52,242 bases of DNA from assembly GCF_030532965.1 (NCBI RefSeq), contig NZ_JAUNKC010000023.1, positions 1-52,242 on the forward strand, given 5' to 3'. The translations under genes and the position numbers were made by a program. The DNA comes from Corynebacterium sp. Its GTDB lineage: Bacteria > Actinomycetota > Actinomycetes > Mycobacteriales > Mycobacteriaceae. Below the pieces are notes generated by a model. The model worked only from the letters and a program-made list of their open reading frames with translations. It was not told where the DNA came from and ran no database searches. Within the stretch, counting starts at the first letter, position 1. Every line of letters starts with the position of its first letter. This document shows, piece by piece, positions 18,567 to 29,065 of the stretch.

Positions 18567-21146
18567 TCAGTATTCCACTGACAACGCCTCAAACCGCACT
18601 TCACCAGCCGCATCAGAGGCGTCAAGATCAACGATCCCAACAACGCTGAACCCATTATCTTCCTGGGGGTCTTTCATGATTTGTCTGACCTCCCATCTCC
18701 GTCCGCTCTTTTTCACTATGAAGTATTCTGGGCCGCGGGCATCTGGGCCTAGATCCATATCGCTGTATTCTTCAAAATACGCGTCCAAGGCATCGGTGAA
18801 ATCTGGCGGATTGTCTAAATAATCCACCATCTGCGCCAATTGTTCTTCCTTTTCCAGGGCAAAAAGTTGAACAATCCGGAACATCCTATTGCGCACCATG
18901 ACCGTGAACGCACGCTGATTGGCAGTTAAAGCAGTCGGGTCTTCGATACCGAAGGCCAGCTCTCTAGCGACAGTATCGGCCGAGATAGGGGCATCCGGGT
19001 CCGCCATCCGCGCCCATTCGTCGACAAGCGAAGAATCCACCTGCCGAACCATTTCACCCAGCCAACTGATAACATCCTCTAATTCTTCCGTGAGGTATTC
19101 CTGCGGAATCGTGTGCTGTAAGGTACGCCAGGCGTCAGTGAGATACCGCAATACCACGCCTTCGCCACGAGCCATCCCGTAGGTAGCTATCACATCCGAG
19201 AAGGTCATTCCGTGTTCGATCATGTCACGGACCACCGATTTCGGCCGAAGCTCAAATTCCTTAGCCCACGGGTGGTCCTGGCAATACATGTCGAAGGCAC
19301 GCTCGAGTTCGTCTTCTAAAGGTTTCGGCCAGGTTATTTCTTCAAGGATCGCCATGCGTTCGGTGTAATCGACCCCTTCAAGCTTTAACGCGGCCAATTC
19401 CTCGGAGCGGGCCTGCTTTTGCTGGGCAATGAGCAACGCACGTGGATCTTCAAGGATTGCTTCGAAAACACTGATGACGTCCAATGTAAAGGACGCAGAG
19501 TTAGGATCCAGCAGTTCCAATGCTGCAATCGCGAATGGCGCCAGCGGTTGATTCAGTGCGAAATCTCGCTGTAACTCTTCGGTAATGTGATACAACCTGC
19601 CCGCGGTATCGGGGGACTTAAGTTTCACAATGATCCCGGCATTCACGAGCCCACGGAACAGCTCTACGGCTTTAAGGATGTCGTTGTTCTGGGCCGAACG
19701 ACTATTGTGGCTTCCCCTGAGGAGCTTCTTTAGATGCTCATATCCGTCGCCAGGGCGAGCGGCAACATTGAGTAACAGGGAATTGGAAACCCGAAACTGG
19801 CTGGTGAGATCTTCAGCCTGTGCGTCGATAAGCCGCTGATAGGTCTTTTCCGTCCACACAACCTCGCCATCCCGAGCGGTTTTCTTGCGGAGCTTTTTGA
19901 GCTTTGCGGGATCCGACCCGGCGCGTTGCCGTAGCCGCCAGTTTTCGATTTCGTGCTCGGTTGCCTCAATGACGACATGTCCCACCGTGTCGAAGCCAGC
20001 TCGTCCTGCCCGCCCGGCGATTTGGTGGAATTCCCGGGAAGCTAGTATGCGGCTTCGGCTGCCGTCGAATTTTGCGAGTCCGGAAAACAGCACAGTACGA
20101 ATGGGAACGTTGATTCCGACTCCCAACGTGTCCGTCCCGCAGATCACCTTCAGCAACCCAGTCTGTGAAAGTTTTTCTACCAATCGGCGATACTTGGGCA
20201 ACATACCTGCGTGGTGGACGCCAATGCCGCGTCGTAGGAGTTTGGATAGGGTGTGGCCGAATGTCGTCGTAAACTTAAAATCACCGATTTCCGCAGCTAT
20301 GCGCAGCTTTTCTTCATCAGAAATGATGCTACCTAGGCTGGTGAGGGATTGCGCCCGTTCGACGGCTTCCTTTTGCGTGAAATGCACGACGTAGATGGGT
20401 GCTTTGTCGGTTGCTAGCAGCTTTTCGACGGTCTCATGTATCGGCGTGTAGACGAATTCGAATTCTAACGGAACGGGTCGTTGTGCATCGGTACCAATGA
20501 GCGATGTAGTGCGCCCGGTGCGTGTGCTGAGATCTGCGCGAATGGTGGATGTGTCGCCTAAGGTCGCAGACATGAGTAGGAATTGGGCGTGGGGGAGCTC
20601 TAACAGGGGAACTTGCCATGCCCAGCCGCGGGACGGATCGGAATAATAATGGAACTCGTCCATAATCACTTGATCGATGGTGGACTGGGCGCCCTCGCGT
20701 AACGCTATGTTGGCCACAATCTCGGCGGTGGCGCACATAATCGGTGCTCCACCATTGACTGTGGCATCCCCGGTCATCATCCCTACCGATTCGGGCCCGA
20801 AAATATCGCATAGAGCGAAGAACTTTTCGTTCACTAGTGCCTTGATCGGCGCGGTATAAAAGCTTCGCTGTCCGCGCGCGAGTGCTATGAAATGCGCGGC
20901 GATGGCTACCATGGATTTTCCGGATCCAGTGGGTGTTGCGAGGATGACGTTGTCTTCTGCCAGGATGCTTAATGCTGCTTCTTCTTGGGCGGGGTAGAGC
21001 GAAATTCCTTTCTGGCGAGTCCAGGCGAGGAAGGAATCGAATATCGATTCATCAATGAGTGATTCGGGTACTTCTTCTAAATCTGGCAGCATTTGGGTAA
21101 GATTCACACCTTTAAACCCTAGCGAAAAAACTCCCTCACGTATCAC
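18567..21146 (-). CDS. Ski2-like DEAD/DEAH-box helicase with DUF3516
   Basis: SF2 helicase of 859 residues: Walker A TPTGSGKS (71-78), DEFH box (163-166), MSATLGD, motif V GTDTLGVGINVP, motif VI QIAGRAGRAG, followed by a long C-terminal region of the DUF3516 type. Such proteins are common in actinobacteria and related to Ski2/Mtr4 RNA helicases and Hel308; the role here, RNA decay or repair, is not established. The GTG at 21146 has no Shine-Dalgarno; a GTG at 21107 (at VNLTQML) after AAAGGT is an alternative. It starts 23 nt after the PAC2 gene, so the two form an operon. Confidence 0.85.
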   Translation of the reverse strand: MIREGVFSLGFKGVNLTQMLPDLEEVPESLIDESIFDSFLAWTRQKGISLYPAQEEAALSILAEDNVILATPTGSGKSMVAIAAHFIALARGQRSFYTAPIKALVNEKFFALCDIFGPESVGMMTGDATVNGGAPIMCATAEIVANIALREGAQSTIDQVIMDEFHYYSDPSRGWAWQVPLLELPHAQFLLMSATLGDTSTIRADLSTRTGRTTSLIGTDAQRPVPLEFEFVYTPIHETVEKLLATDKAPIYVVHFTQKEAVERAQSLTSLGSIISDEEKLRIAAEIGDFKFTTTFGHTLSKLLRRGIGVHHAGMLPKYRRLVEKLSQTGLLKVICGTDTLGVGINVPIRTVLFSGLAKFDGSRSRILASREFHQIAGRAGRAGFDTVGHVVIEATEHEIENWRLRQRAGSDPAKLKKLRKKTARDGEVVWTEKTYQRLIDAQAEDLTSQFRVSNSLLLNVAARPGDGYEHLKKLLRGSHNSRSAQNNDILKAVELFRGLVNAGIIVKLKSPDTAGRLYHITEELQRDFALNQPLAPFAIAALELLDPNSASFTLDVISVFEAILEDPRALLIAQQKQARSEELAALKLEGVDYTERMAILEEITWPKPLEDELERAFDMYCQDHPWAKEFELRPKSVVRDMIEHGMTFSDVIATYGMARGEGVVLRYLTDAWRTLQHTIPQEYLTEELEDVISWLGEMVRQVDSSLVDEWARMADPDAPISADTVARELAFGIEDPTALTANQRAFTVMVRNRMFRIVQLFALEKEEQLAQMVDYLDNPPDFTDALDAYFEEYSDMDLGPDARGPEYFIVKKSGRRWEVRQIMKDPQEDNGFSVVGIVDLDASDAAGEVRFEALSVEY

Positions 21147-21169
21147 TCATTGCCATAGGGGATACCTGT

Positions 21170-22138
21170 TTATGGTTCCTCGTTGTCTTCGGAATCGTCG
21201 TGAGCTTGGGTATCGAGCTCCGCGAGGAAACGCTCGAATTCCTCGCCAAGTTCGTCGCCTGTTGGAACAGGCGAGGCAGGTAGTTCTCCAAGGACAGTCG
21301 CATGTGGATGTTCTTCACGGTACCGGTCGAGATTTTCGTCGTATTGCTGTTCAAGCAACGACACGACCTGTTCGATTTCGTGTGATGTAGCCACCTGCTC
21401 GTCAATTTGGGCTGCTACCCGTTCAGCATCTTCTTCCAATGCCCCAAGCGGTAGTTCCAGATCAGCTGCGTCACCTACTGCTTCAAGGAGTTTGAGGGTT
21501 GCTTGTGGGTAAGGAGATGCGGCGAGATAGTGGGGGACGTGTGCGGTGTATCCCGCCACGTTACGTCCCTTCTTGTTCAAAAGGCGTTCTAGTTGCAGCG
21601 CGGCTGAACCGGGAATGCTGAATCGAGAACCCAATTTATAGTGCGGTTCCAGCAACTCAAGGGTGTTTCCGTGGGCGCTGATGACCATCGGCCGTGTGTG
21701 TGGAACCGTCATCGGAGCGGAGTACAAGCAAATGGTTTGGCTGACGTTGAACCGCTCAACAAGATCTGCGACAGCTTCGGTAAATGCTTCCCAGCGCATA
21801 TCTGGCTCTGGCCCGGAAAGAAGAAGAAACGCCTTTCCATTGGTGTCTTTGAGGACTTGAATGCCTAATTCAAGGTTTTCCATATCGACCACGGAGTTTC
21901 TGTCGATAGTTACGCTTGGCCGTCGAGAGCGATAATCAATCAATTCATCATTATTGAAAGACGCAACGAGCCGATGATCTAATGCTGCTAACAGATGGGC
22001 GGAGCTGGCATCGACTGCGTGTCCAGCGTCGGCGTAGCCTTGAAGGGCGACAATGAGCGTGGGCCCATCTGCACCCTGATCAGTAATAGCGGGTGCGGGG
22101 AATTCTAATTCATACATGCGTGGATTTCGTTCCTGCAT
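21170..22138 (-). CDS. PAC2 family protein
   Basis: The 322-residue protein belongs to the PAC2 (proteasome assembly chaperone 2-like) family, recognised by LIVALQGYADAGHAVDASSAHL near the N-terminus, SGPEPDMRWEAF and GYTAHVPHYLAASPYPQATLKLL, plus an acidic coiled C-terminus (about 245-322). In actinobacteria these are ATP-grasp-unrelated proteins of unknown function; corynebacteria lack a 20S proteasome, so a role in proteasome assembly is unlikely. AAAGGAGG lies 4 nt before ATG 22138, so the upstream ATG at 22162 is rejected. It is followed directly by the Ski2-like helicase. Confidence 0.82.
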   Translation of the reverse strand: MQERNPRMYELEFPAPAITDQGADGPTLIVALQGYADAGHAVDASSAHLLAALDHRLVASFNNDELIDYRSRRPSVTIDRNSVVDMENLELGIQVLKDTNGKAFLLLSGPEPDMRWEAFTEAVADLVERFNVSQTICLYSAPMTVPHTRPMVISAHGNTLELLEPHYKLGSRFSIPGSAALQLERLLNKKGRNVAGYTAHVPHYLAASPYPQATLKLLEAVGDAADLELPLGALEEDAERVAAQIDEQVATSHEIEQVVSLLEQQYDENLDRYREEHPHATVLGELPASPVPTGDELGEEFERFLAELDTQAHDDSEDNEEP

Positions 22139-22444
22139 GGGGCCTCCTTTCTCTAAGTCCATTCACACAGCTACTTTAGCCGAAGTGGTTCATAAAAGCC
22201 GCAATGGCTGGGCGGGGGAATATGAAACCTCAGAGAAAAGATTGTGTAAAACTGTTTTTCCTGTTCTTTGTGGAATGTCGACCCTTAAGTATCGAACGTG
22301 GTGGATGATCGTGTCAATGGTTTTTCGTTAAAAAAGTGGGCTGTGGATAACTTTCATCAGCATAGAAATTAATTCCACATTGTGAAGGTGGTCGCCCTTG
22401 CCGATTGCGTGACAACGACAGACCTTTTCGGTTCTTATAGCTTT
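22139..22444. other. Divergent intergenic region, no gene seen
   Basis: About 300 nt lie between the PAC2 gene and the DUF4192 gene. I see promoters only by necessity, no hairpin terminator and no gene. The DUF4192 frame is open from GTG 22382, so its end depends on which start is used. Confidence 0.4.
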
Positions 22445-23554
22445 ATGACCAACTTTAAACATGAAACAAGCGTGCCGGCGAAGATGCTGGCAAACCTCCC
22501 GGCTATTTTGGGATTTTTTCCACAGGAGTCGGTAGTTTTTACGGGTTTTACCTTTGAAGGCGAAACGACACTCAAATTGGGCCCGGTACTTCGGGTAAAC
22601 ATCGAGGATCTCCAGGTGCTACCGGAAATCGGAGAGGCACTCGAACGTACCAACATGGATATTGTCTTTGCGTTTGTGATTTCGGAACATGCCAGCGACC
22701 AGCATCAACTGCTTGAAGAGATCATCGATATGTTGGTACACGCCAGTGAGACCCAGGTGGTCAACATTGATGCGTGTTGGTACGGCACAGAAATTGCAAC
22801 TGGAAACTCATATCGATTGCTGTTTGATCGTGTCAGTGCATTGTCGCGTCGGGTAAACACTGGAATTGGTGGCTGGCTACGCGGCACCATTCCAGACATT
22901 GCAGCCACGGTGGCTATGAAATCAATGGTGGCAGCAGGTGACGTTCCAGAATTAACTCGGGATGAGTCATTTCGGTACTTTGCTCGCAAGACCGACAATC
23001 GAGATCCACATGCAGATTTCGAAACCGAACAACGAATTGCTCGCATCGCAACGGGGTTACTTGAAGACGTGTATGCGTGTCCATCGCAGGTAGAAACCTA
23101 TATCGACCAACTATCGGAGGTTTTGATTGCGGTTGAAGCCCAACCTGATTCGGCGGAGCCACCCTATGAGTGCGTGGAATTCTGTGCCGCTCTTTGTAAT
23201 CGGGTGATGCTGCGCGACGCAATGCTGATGACCTTTTTGGTATCACCGCACGGATCCAAGCGATTGTGCCTCGCTGTCGCCAGGACGTTCAGCGGGGTGA
23301 GCCGCAACAATGCATTATGCATTTATGCGATGTGTGCGTTGAGTCAGCACCACAATCCGAAAGGGTTTCATGCATTGATAGCCTCAAGCATGGATGATCC
23401 GGAACATTCCCTGACCCAATTGCTGCTCAACGGGTTTCAAACGGGAATTATTGATAAATTGTTAGACACTGTTGAAGCCGGTTGCACGCACACGTTGGCC
23501 CAGCTGGGAGTAAACAAGGCTGATCCCAACGGTGACGCGCAACATGCCGCTTAA
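22445..23554 (+). CDS. DUF4192 domain-containing protein
   Basis: Uncharacterised actinobacterial protein. The N-terminal [22 protein letters not shown] stretch, split here as LPAILGFFP and ESVVFTGF, is the family signature, and the acid-rich middle and Cys/His-containing C-terminus fit DUF4192. No catalytic motif is evident. The frame opens at a GTG (22382), but the family-like part starts close to the ATG at 22445, giving 369 residues; neither has a Shine-Dalgarno. Its last 4 nt overlap the convergent galE stop. Confidence 0.75.
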   Translation: MTNFKHETSVPAKMLANLPAILGFFPQESVVFTGFTFEGETTLKLGPVLRVNIEDLQVLPEIGEALERTNMDIVFAFVISEHASDQHQLLEEIIDMLVHASETQVVNIDACWYGTEIATGNSYRLLFDRVSALSRRVNTGIGGWLRGTIPDIAATVAMKSMVAAGDVPELTRDESFRYFARKTDNRDPHADFETEQRIARIATGLLEDVYACPSQVETYIDQLSEVLIAVEAQPDSAEPPYECVEFCAALCNRVMLRDAMLMTFLVSPHGSKRLCLAVARTFSGVSRNNALCIYAMCALSQHHNPKGFHALIASSMDDPEHSLTQLLLNGFQTGIIDKLLDTVEAGCTHTLAQLGVNKADPNGDAQHAA

Positions 23555-24534
23555 CGACGGGCGCTGTGGGCGTTGTCCCCGAGTTTCTCGGTAAACGCCC
23601 ACGCATCTGACACGATGGTGTGCAGATCGGTTTTTGACGGACGCCACCCCAATTCGTCCTGTGCCTTTCGCGACGATGCGATGAGTACGGCAGGGTCTCC
23701 TGCACGACGAGGAGCCACCTCTGCAGGAATTGGATGGCCGGTGATTTCCCGACACTTGTCGATAACTTGTTTGACGGAGTAGCCATCGCCCGACCCTAGG
23801 TTGAAAATGCGGTGAACACCAGCAGTATTAGATTCAAGCGCTAGCAAATGAGCATCCGCTAGATCCTTGATGTGGATATAGTCACGAACACAGGTGCCGT
23901 CGTGGGTCGGCCAATCGTCACCGAAAATCATGATGTTATCTCGATGCCCCAAAGCAACCTGCAGAACCAATGGAATCAAATGGGTTTCGATTTCGCGGTT
24001 TTCACCAACGTTTCCGTATGCGCCAGCGACGTTGAAGTAACGCAAGCTGGTGGCAGCGAGACCATGTGCCTGCGCATAAGATGTGATTGCGTAATCAATA
24101 GCTAGCTTGGAAGCGCCATATGGATTGGTGGGCTTGGTAGGTGCGGTCTCGACAATCGGGACAACTTCAGGCTCACCATAGGTGGCGGCCGTTGAAGAAA
24201 AGACTAGGTTGTTGACATTGTGGGTGCGCATGGCATCAAGCAATGCCAAGGTGGTAACGAAGTTGTGGTGCCAATATTCTTCTGGTTTAACCATCGACTC
24301 GCCGACGAGGGAACGCGCGGCGAAGTGGATAACACCGTCGAAATCACCGCTGCTTAACACCTCATCCGCTTTGTCCCTGATGTCTGCTTTGATGAAAACT
24401 GCGCCTGCGGGGATTGCCGATTCATTACCAGTACTGAGGTTGTCGACGATGACGACCTCGTGTCCTTGTTCCAATAGAACGGTTGCGCAGACGCTGCCTA
24501 CATAACCAGCGCCACCCGTGACCAAAAGCTTCAT
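23551..24534 (-). CDS. galE: UDP-glucose 4-epimerase
   Basis: Interconverts UDP-glucose and UDP-galactose; UDP-galactose feeds the galactan of the arabinogalactan cell wall. The 327-residue short-chain dehydrogenase has the NAD-binding GGAGYVGS (7-14), Ser114/Thr115 in [11 protein letters not shown] and the catalytic Tyr139-x3-Lys143 in NPYGASK. It lies downstream of dtxR, the usual dtxR-galE order of corynebacteria, but a strong terminator separates them. AAAGGTG precedes the ATG. Confidence 0.95.
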   Translation of the reverse strand: MKLLVTGGAGYVGSVCATVLLEQGHEVVIVDNLSTGNESAIPAGAVFIKADIRDKADEVLSSGDFDGVIHFAARSLVGESMVKPEEYWHHNFVTTLALLDAMRTHNVNNLVFSSTAATYGEPEVVPIVETAPTKPTNPYGASKLAIDYAITSYAQAHGLAATSLRYFNVAGAYGNVGENREIETHLIPLVLQVALGHRDNIMIFGDDWPTHDGTCVRDYIHIKDLADAHLLALESNTAGVHRIFNLGSGDGYSVKQVIDKCREITGHPIPAEVAPRRAGDPAVLIASSRKAQDELGWRPSKTDLHTIVSDAWAFTEKLGDNAHSARR

Positions 24535-24649
24535 AACTTCGCACCTTTGAATAGAAAACGGCTAGAAAGAAAAAGTAGAATTAAATACTTTAAGAAATAA
24601 GATTAGACCACAATGATTCATTTTTACTGTTCAATCATTCGGTAAATCC

Positions 24650-24675
24650 AAAAAAGTGGCACCGCAGTGCCACTT
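24650..24675 (-). terminator. dtxR terminator
   Basis: A perfect 9-bp stem (24654-24662 / 24667-24675) with a 4-nt loop is followed on the minus strand by six T residues, about 20 nt after the dtxR stop. It is a textbook rho-independent terminator ahead of galE. Confidence 0.92.
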
Positions 24676-24694
24676 GTGACCAAACTGAAGAGGA

Positions 24695-25378
24695 TTAGAT
24701 CTCTTCCACTCGGATTGCGTGGGCAAGATCGTCGACAAGTTCAACAACCTTGTCACCGTTGATCAATCGAATCTCACCATCATGGTGTTCAAAGTCGACT
24801 TCGGAGCCGACCGAGATGCCAGCGTCGATAAGTGCCCGGAACTGTTGCGGATCAACCTGAAGAATCTCGTTAATCTGCACAATCCGAACCTTACGGGGAA
24901 TGTCGCTTTGTTGCGTATCGATTGTTCGGGTTCCTGGCTCGACCGGATGGGCTACTGATACACCTAAAGATTCCAAACCAGGAATTGGATTGCCAAACGG
25001 CGAACGGTCGAAAACATCTAACACTTCCACGAGGCGACGTTCCACTTCATCACTCATGACGTGTTCCCAACGACACGCTTCGTCGTGGACCTTGTGGATA
25101 TCAAGACCAATGATATCGGTGAGCAGCCGCTCAGCGAGGCGATGTTTACGCATGACAGCCGTCGCAAGGCTGCGGCCTTCCGGCGTCATCTGCAGGCTGC
25201 GATCATTGGCGACAACGACTAAGCCATCGCGCTCCATACGCGCAACAGTTTGGCTAACGGTAGGGCCGGATTGATCAAGGCGCTCAGCGATCCGAGCCCG
25301 AAGAGGAGTGATGCCTTCTTCCTCTAATTCGTAAATGGTCCGGAGATACATTTCCGTCGTATCGACCAAATCTTTCAC
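24695..25378 (-). CDS. dtxR: Iron-dependent repressor DtxR
   Basis: Master iron regulator; in C. diphtheriae it represses the toxin gene and iron-uptake genes when Fe2+ is bound. The 227-residue protein keeps every known metal ligand at the canonical number: Met10, Cys102, Glu105, His106 (site 1/2) and His79, Glu83, His98. The N-terminal winged helix ([17 protein letters not shown]) and dimer domain are near-identical to C. diphtheriae DtxR; the SH3-like C-terminus diverges more. Start is GTG with AAAGGG about 9 nt upstream. It is preceded by sigB on the same strand. Confidence 0.98.
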   Translation of the reverse strand: MKDLVDTTEMYLRTIYELEEEGITPLRARIAERLDQSGPTVSQTVARMERDGLVVVANDRSLQMTPEGRSLATAVMRKHRLAERLLTDIIGLDIHKVHDEACRWEHVMSDEVERRLVEVLDVFDRSPFGNPIPGLESLGVSVAHPVEPGTRTIDTQQSDIPRKVRIVQINEILQVDPQQFRALIDAGISVGSEVDFEHHDGEIRLINGDKVVELVDDLAHAIRVEEI

Positions 25379-25625
25379 GATGAGTGCCCTTTCTATTTTT
25401 GTATCGTCGTGCGCAACAAACAGAAACGTTCGAAGCGCTAAAACTAGTTATGCTGGGAAAACAATTGGAAGTCTTCTAATACACCTTAACCTAAAGGCAA
25501 CAAAAAGTAGGGGACACCACATTTAAAAAGTCATAAATACTTAACTGTGTGTCTAATTTCTTGTTTCCTCTCGGCTATATAAGGCGCGAGACAGCAACAA
25601 AACTAGTCCCGGCGCACCTAGCGTT

Positions 25626-26690
25626 TTAAATAGCGTACTCCCGGAGTTTCTCCGCCCGGGAGCCATCCCGCAGCTTGCGCATAACCTCACGCTCGATCTG
25701 GCGCACCCGTTCCCGGGACAATCCGAATTGCCGACCTATCTGATCGAGGGTACGCGGGACGCCGTCGTCAAGCCCATACCGCATACGAATAACATCTTGT
25801 TCACGTTCCTCGAGCGTGCCGATTACTTCGCGGATATCTGAGTGGCGCAACGACGCAACAACCGCAGACTCAGCATCCGCTGCTTCGGAATCCTCGATGA
25901 AATCTCCAAGAGGAGCTTCCTCGTCCGCGCCCACCGGCATATCCAAGCTCACTGGATCCCGTGATTGCCGCAGTAGAACCTCGATTTTTGACTCATCAAT
26001 ACCGGATTCCTCCGCTAACTCTTCGTTTGTGGCTTCACGGCCCAATTGTTGGTACATTTCTCGCTTTATCCGGGAAAGCTTGTTTACCTGTTCGACCAGA
26101 TGTACTGGTAGGCGAATTGTACGAGACTGATCCGCCATCCCACGAGTAATAGCTTGCCTGATCCACCACGTTGCATACGTGGAGAATTTAAAGCCCTTGG
26201 AATAATCGAATTTTTCCATCGCCCGAATCAGACCCAAATTTCCCTCCTGGATCAAATCCAACAAGGGCATGCCTCGGCCGGTATAGCGCTTAGCTAGCGA
26301 AACCACTAACCGTAAATTAGCCTCAAGTAAATGAGACCGGGCTTTCCGGCCCTCCTTGACCAGGATCTTAAGATCACGCTTCATGGCGCGGGTTAATTGC
26401 TGGTCAGAATCATGCAAGAGATACTCAGCATATAATCCAACCTCAATCGATTGCGCGAGCCGGACTTCATCCTCGGCCGACAACAATGCGGTTTTGCCAA
26501 TGCCGTTCAAGTACACCCGGACAAGATCCGCAGACGGGTTGTCATTATTATGACCGCGCCGCGAACCTTTATCTATTTCTTCCCCCTCTTCAAAAGCAAC
26601 ATCTACATCAACCTCGACTACGTCGTCTGCACCGCCTTCTACTGGAGCAGTATCCAAGGCTTCGTTCTTTTTGGTAGTAGAGCTAGGCAT
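25626..26690 (-). CDS. sigB: RNA polymerase sigma factor SigB
   Basis: Non-essential group 2 sigma factor for stationary phase and stress. The 354-residue protein has an acidic N-terminus without the long basic tail of SigA, region 2 with the RpoD box ([33 protein letters not shown]) and region 4.2 ([20 protein letters not shown]). It is a paralogue of SigA at 34312-35928. AAAGGAGG precedes the ATG by 6 nt and a SigH/SigE-like promoter lies just upstream. It is followed on the same strand by dtxR, 247 nt away. Confidence 0.95.
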   Translation of the reverse strand: MPSSTTKKNEALDTAPVEGGADDVVEVDVDVAFEEGEEIDKGSRRGHNNDNPSADLVRVYLNGIGKTALLSAEDEVRLAQSIEVGLYAEYLLHDSDQQLTRAMKRDLKILVKEGRKARSHLLEANLRLVVSLAKRYTGRGMPLLDLIQEGNLGLIRAMEKFDYSKGFKFSTYATWWIRQAITRGMADQSRTIRLPVHLVEQVNKLSRIKREMYQQLGREATNEELAEESGIDESKIEVLLRQSRDPVSLDMPVGADEEAPLGDFIEDSEAADAESAVVASLRHSDIREVIGTLEEREQDVIRMRYGLDDGVPRTLDQIGRQFGLSRERVRQIEREVMRKLRDGSRAEKLREYAI

Positions 26691-26727
26691 AATGTGCCTC
26701 CTTTGATAGCGACGTTTCTATCTAACC

Positions 26728-26753
26728 AACGGAACAGGTGTTCAAAAAGTTCC
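26728..26753 (-). promoter_or_regulatory. SigH/SigE-type promoter of sigB
   Basis: On the minus strand GGAAC (26749-26753) and CGTT (26728-26731) are separated by 18 nt, the layout of ECF SigH/SigE promoters in actinobacteria (GGAAT/C, 16-21 nt, GTT). It lies 38 nt before the sigB ATG. Transcription of sigB by such sigma factors is known in corynebacteria and mycobacteria. Confidence 0.72.
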
Positions 26754-26833
26754 GATGTGATGAACAATGTTCGAAATATAGAATTCTGTGCAGGTTATTT
26801 GATTTTTCTCTCCCTCCCGCAAACGGGGGTGAT

Positions 26834-27268
26834 TTAACACTCAACGATAACGGTAACTGGTCCATCATTGACGCTAGACACTTGCATATTGGCACCAAAA
26901 ACTCCCTCCGCTACCTCAATTCCGGCATCACGCAACCCTGAAGCAATCTTCGCCACCACTGGTTGCGCCACATCCCCCTTTGCGGCATCCGACCAGGAAG
27001 GACGCCTGCCCTTTGCAGTGCGTCCCAACAACGTGAACTGGCTGACCAGCAAAACTGGCGCATGAACGTCCGAAACAGACTTTTCATCACGTAGAATCCG
27101 CAACTCCGCAATCTTCCGAACCATTGTTTTCCACGCATCGGGGGCATCGTGTGCGCCAACGCCCACCAAAGCAAGGATCCCTCCGGTCTCCGGGCAGGAA
27201 ATAGCACCAACTACTTCGCCATCCACGCTCACCTGAGCCTCGGACACCCGAGTCAAAACAGCACGCAT
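26834..27268 (-). CDS. dtd: D-aminoacyl-tRNA deacylase
   Basis: Removes D-amino acids, and glycine misloaded on tRNA-Ala, from tRNA; it works as a homodimer in the cytoplasm. The 144 residues start with the conserved [13 protein letters not shown] and carry the SQFTL motif (active-site SxQxT) and the Gly-cisPro NDGPVT motif. The upstream frame to 27295 lacks family similarity. It lies 23 nt downstream of the methyltransferase gene, likely cotranscribed. Confidence 0.93.
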   Translation of the reverse strand: MRAVLTRVSEAQVSVDGEVVGAISCPETGGILALVGVGAHDAPDAWKTMVRKIAELRILRDEKSVSDVHAPVLLVSQFTLLGRTAKGRRPSWSDAAKGDVAQPVVAKIASGLRDAGIEVAEGVFGANMQVSSVNDGPVTVIVEC

Positions 27269-27291
27269 ATGTAGTAACCCCTTCAACCTCG

Positions 27292-28908
27292 TCAAAGAGC
27301 AGAAGCTGCATCCGTAGGTATGAGAAAACCATGCCGGACCAAATCAATAACAACAGCAACAATGTCCAAAACAACCGAATCCGGATCCAAGCCCTTTGAA
27401 ACCGCAAACAACTGGGCAACCTCGCCAAGCGAAAGCCCATCTGGATGCAACCCCGCGACGATGGCGGCAATATGGGCGTCAATTTCATGAGACCAACACG
27501 GTCCAGTCATCCGCGTCAACCGGATGACGTGCTGGGCAAAACCCATGCCAAGCGCAGCGTCGTGGGTGAAAACCTCCTCCTTCGCCACGTCATTCGACAC
27601 CATAAATTGACTGTCGAGAATCTCGGCCACATCGCGGTTTCGCAACCAATCGATTCGATCAAAGTACGCCAACGACTCGTCACCCAAATTCCCGTTATAC
27701 AAATGCGGTAACTCCTCAGCCAGAATCTCACTTGCACCGGCACTCACCACGGAGCCGTCCACCACGGTGGCGTCGTCGAAAAGCTTCACCGCAATATAGC
27801 CAAAACCCACTTCAGTTACACCCGCATCGCTGAAATGCTGGAGCCACGCGCGAGTCTTGTCCCGGCCCGCAACGGAACGGGGATCAATCGATTCATCCCG
27901 CAACCACGTGCCCACATATCGGGCAGGATCGACCCGATCCCGCTCTACAATCCACGCAGCCACCCCAAATTCCGGAAACCACTGCGCGACCCGTTGACGC
28001 CACGACTCATCAACCGTGTGCACCCATGCCCCCAAAATATGAGCGGTACCACCCGGTTGCAAGTGGGCGATCGCATCAGAAATAACCCGTTGGGTGGCTC
28101 CATCCAAATCCAAACCAGAATCCCGATACACATGCGAAATCACCGGTGGGCCAACCACAAACGGCGGATTAGCAACAATCCGATCGAACAAACGCCCCGA
28201 AACTGGCTCGCACCACGCACCCGACAAAAGTTCAACACGATCCAACGCACCCGCAGCAGCGAAAGTCGCTTCAGCTAAATCCAGCGCACGAGGATGAATA
28301 TCCGTCGCCGTAATCGAAGTTGCCTTATCAAGCTGACCTAGCGCCTGCACACCCGAGCCGGTACCGATATCTAAAACCGACCCTGCGCACGAAGTCGGCG
28401 TTATATTCAACAACGACACACTGGCAGCCCCAACTCCCAAAACGTGATCAGGGCCCGGAACATAATCCGGAAGCATCGACGCATCGACATCCGAAAACAC
28501 AAGAAAACTCTTCCCAGCGATGATGTGCGGTTGGATATCGATCAAAGCCGTAACAGATACGTTTTGAGACTCACCCAATGAAGCGCCATGCTCGGCATCG
28601 TCCGCCCAGAACCAAGACCGGCGCCCTACAACACCGTGTTCTAACAAGGCGTCGCATAATTCTGAACCGAAAACAGCGCGCAAAGACGAAAGCGGCGTCT
28701 CATCATGAAGCAAAAACGCAGAAACCAATGTGGCCAACGGTTCATCGTCGCGTCCTGCCAAAGCGCACCGTACCGCCTCCGGTTCACCGCGCCGGGCCGC
28801 TGCCATCACGTCAGTGCCGAGGTATTCCACCAATCCCGTGGCGGTAAAACCACAAGAGTCAAAGACTTCGCTTATCGACGGGGCAAGCATCGTCAACGGG
28901 GAACGCAC
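27292..28908 (-). CDS. Class I SAM-dependent methyltransferase (HemK/small-domain type)
   Basis: The 538-residue protein has a Rossmann methyltransferase core with the SAM motif [14 protein letters not shown] (about 180-195) and a NPPFVVGPP motif (N/D-PP-Y/F, about 255), the hallmark of N5-glutamine, N6-adenine and N2-guanine methyltransferases. It is flanked by N-terminal and C-terminal domains found in actinobacterial proteins of unknown target. Start: GTG at 28908, 6 nt after AGGAG; the TTG at 28914 is too close to the ribosome site. Substrate unknown; the position before dtd suggests a translation or tRNA link, by context only. Confidence 0.82.
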   Translation of the reverse strand: MRSPLTMLAPSISEVFDSCGFTATGLVEYLGTDVMAAARRGEPEAVRCALAGRDDEPLATLVSAFLLHDETPLSSLRAVFGSELCDALLEHGVVGRRSWFWADDAEHGASLGESQNVSVTALIDIQPHIIAGKSFLVFSDVDASMLPDYVPGPDHVLGVGAASVSLLNITPTSCAGSVLDIGTGSGVQALGQLDKATSITATDIHPRALDLAEATFAAAGALDRVELLSGAWCEPVSGRLFDRIVANPPFVVGPPVISHVYRDSGLDLDGATQRVISDAIAHLQPGGTAHILGAWVHTVDESWRQRVAQWFPEFGVAAWIVERDRVDPARYVGTWLRDESIDPRSVAGRDKTRAWLQHFSDAGVTEVGFGYIAVKLFDDATVVDGSVVSAGASEILAEELPHLYNGNLGDESLAYFDRIDWLRNRDVAEILDSQFMVSNDVAKEEVFTHDAALGMGFAQHVIRLTRMTGPCWSHEIDAHIAAIVAGLHPDGLSLGEVAQLFAVSKGLDPDSVVLDIVAVVIDLVRHGFLIPTDAASAL

Positions 28909-29065
28909 AATCAACTCCTAGGTTTGCGGCACAGCAGAAAGCCAACTTAAGAAACTGTAGTCGAAGTTTTCCCACATTCAGGACATGCAACGCGGAAAGC
29001 GGAGATAAGGTCAAAACCGCGGTCTCTATAGAATTTCCACTTACAAAATAGTGGCGTTTATTACG

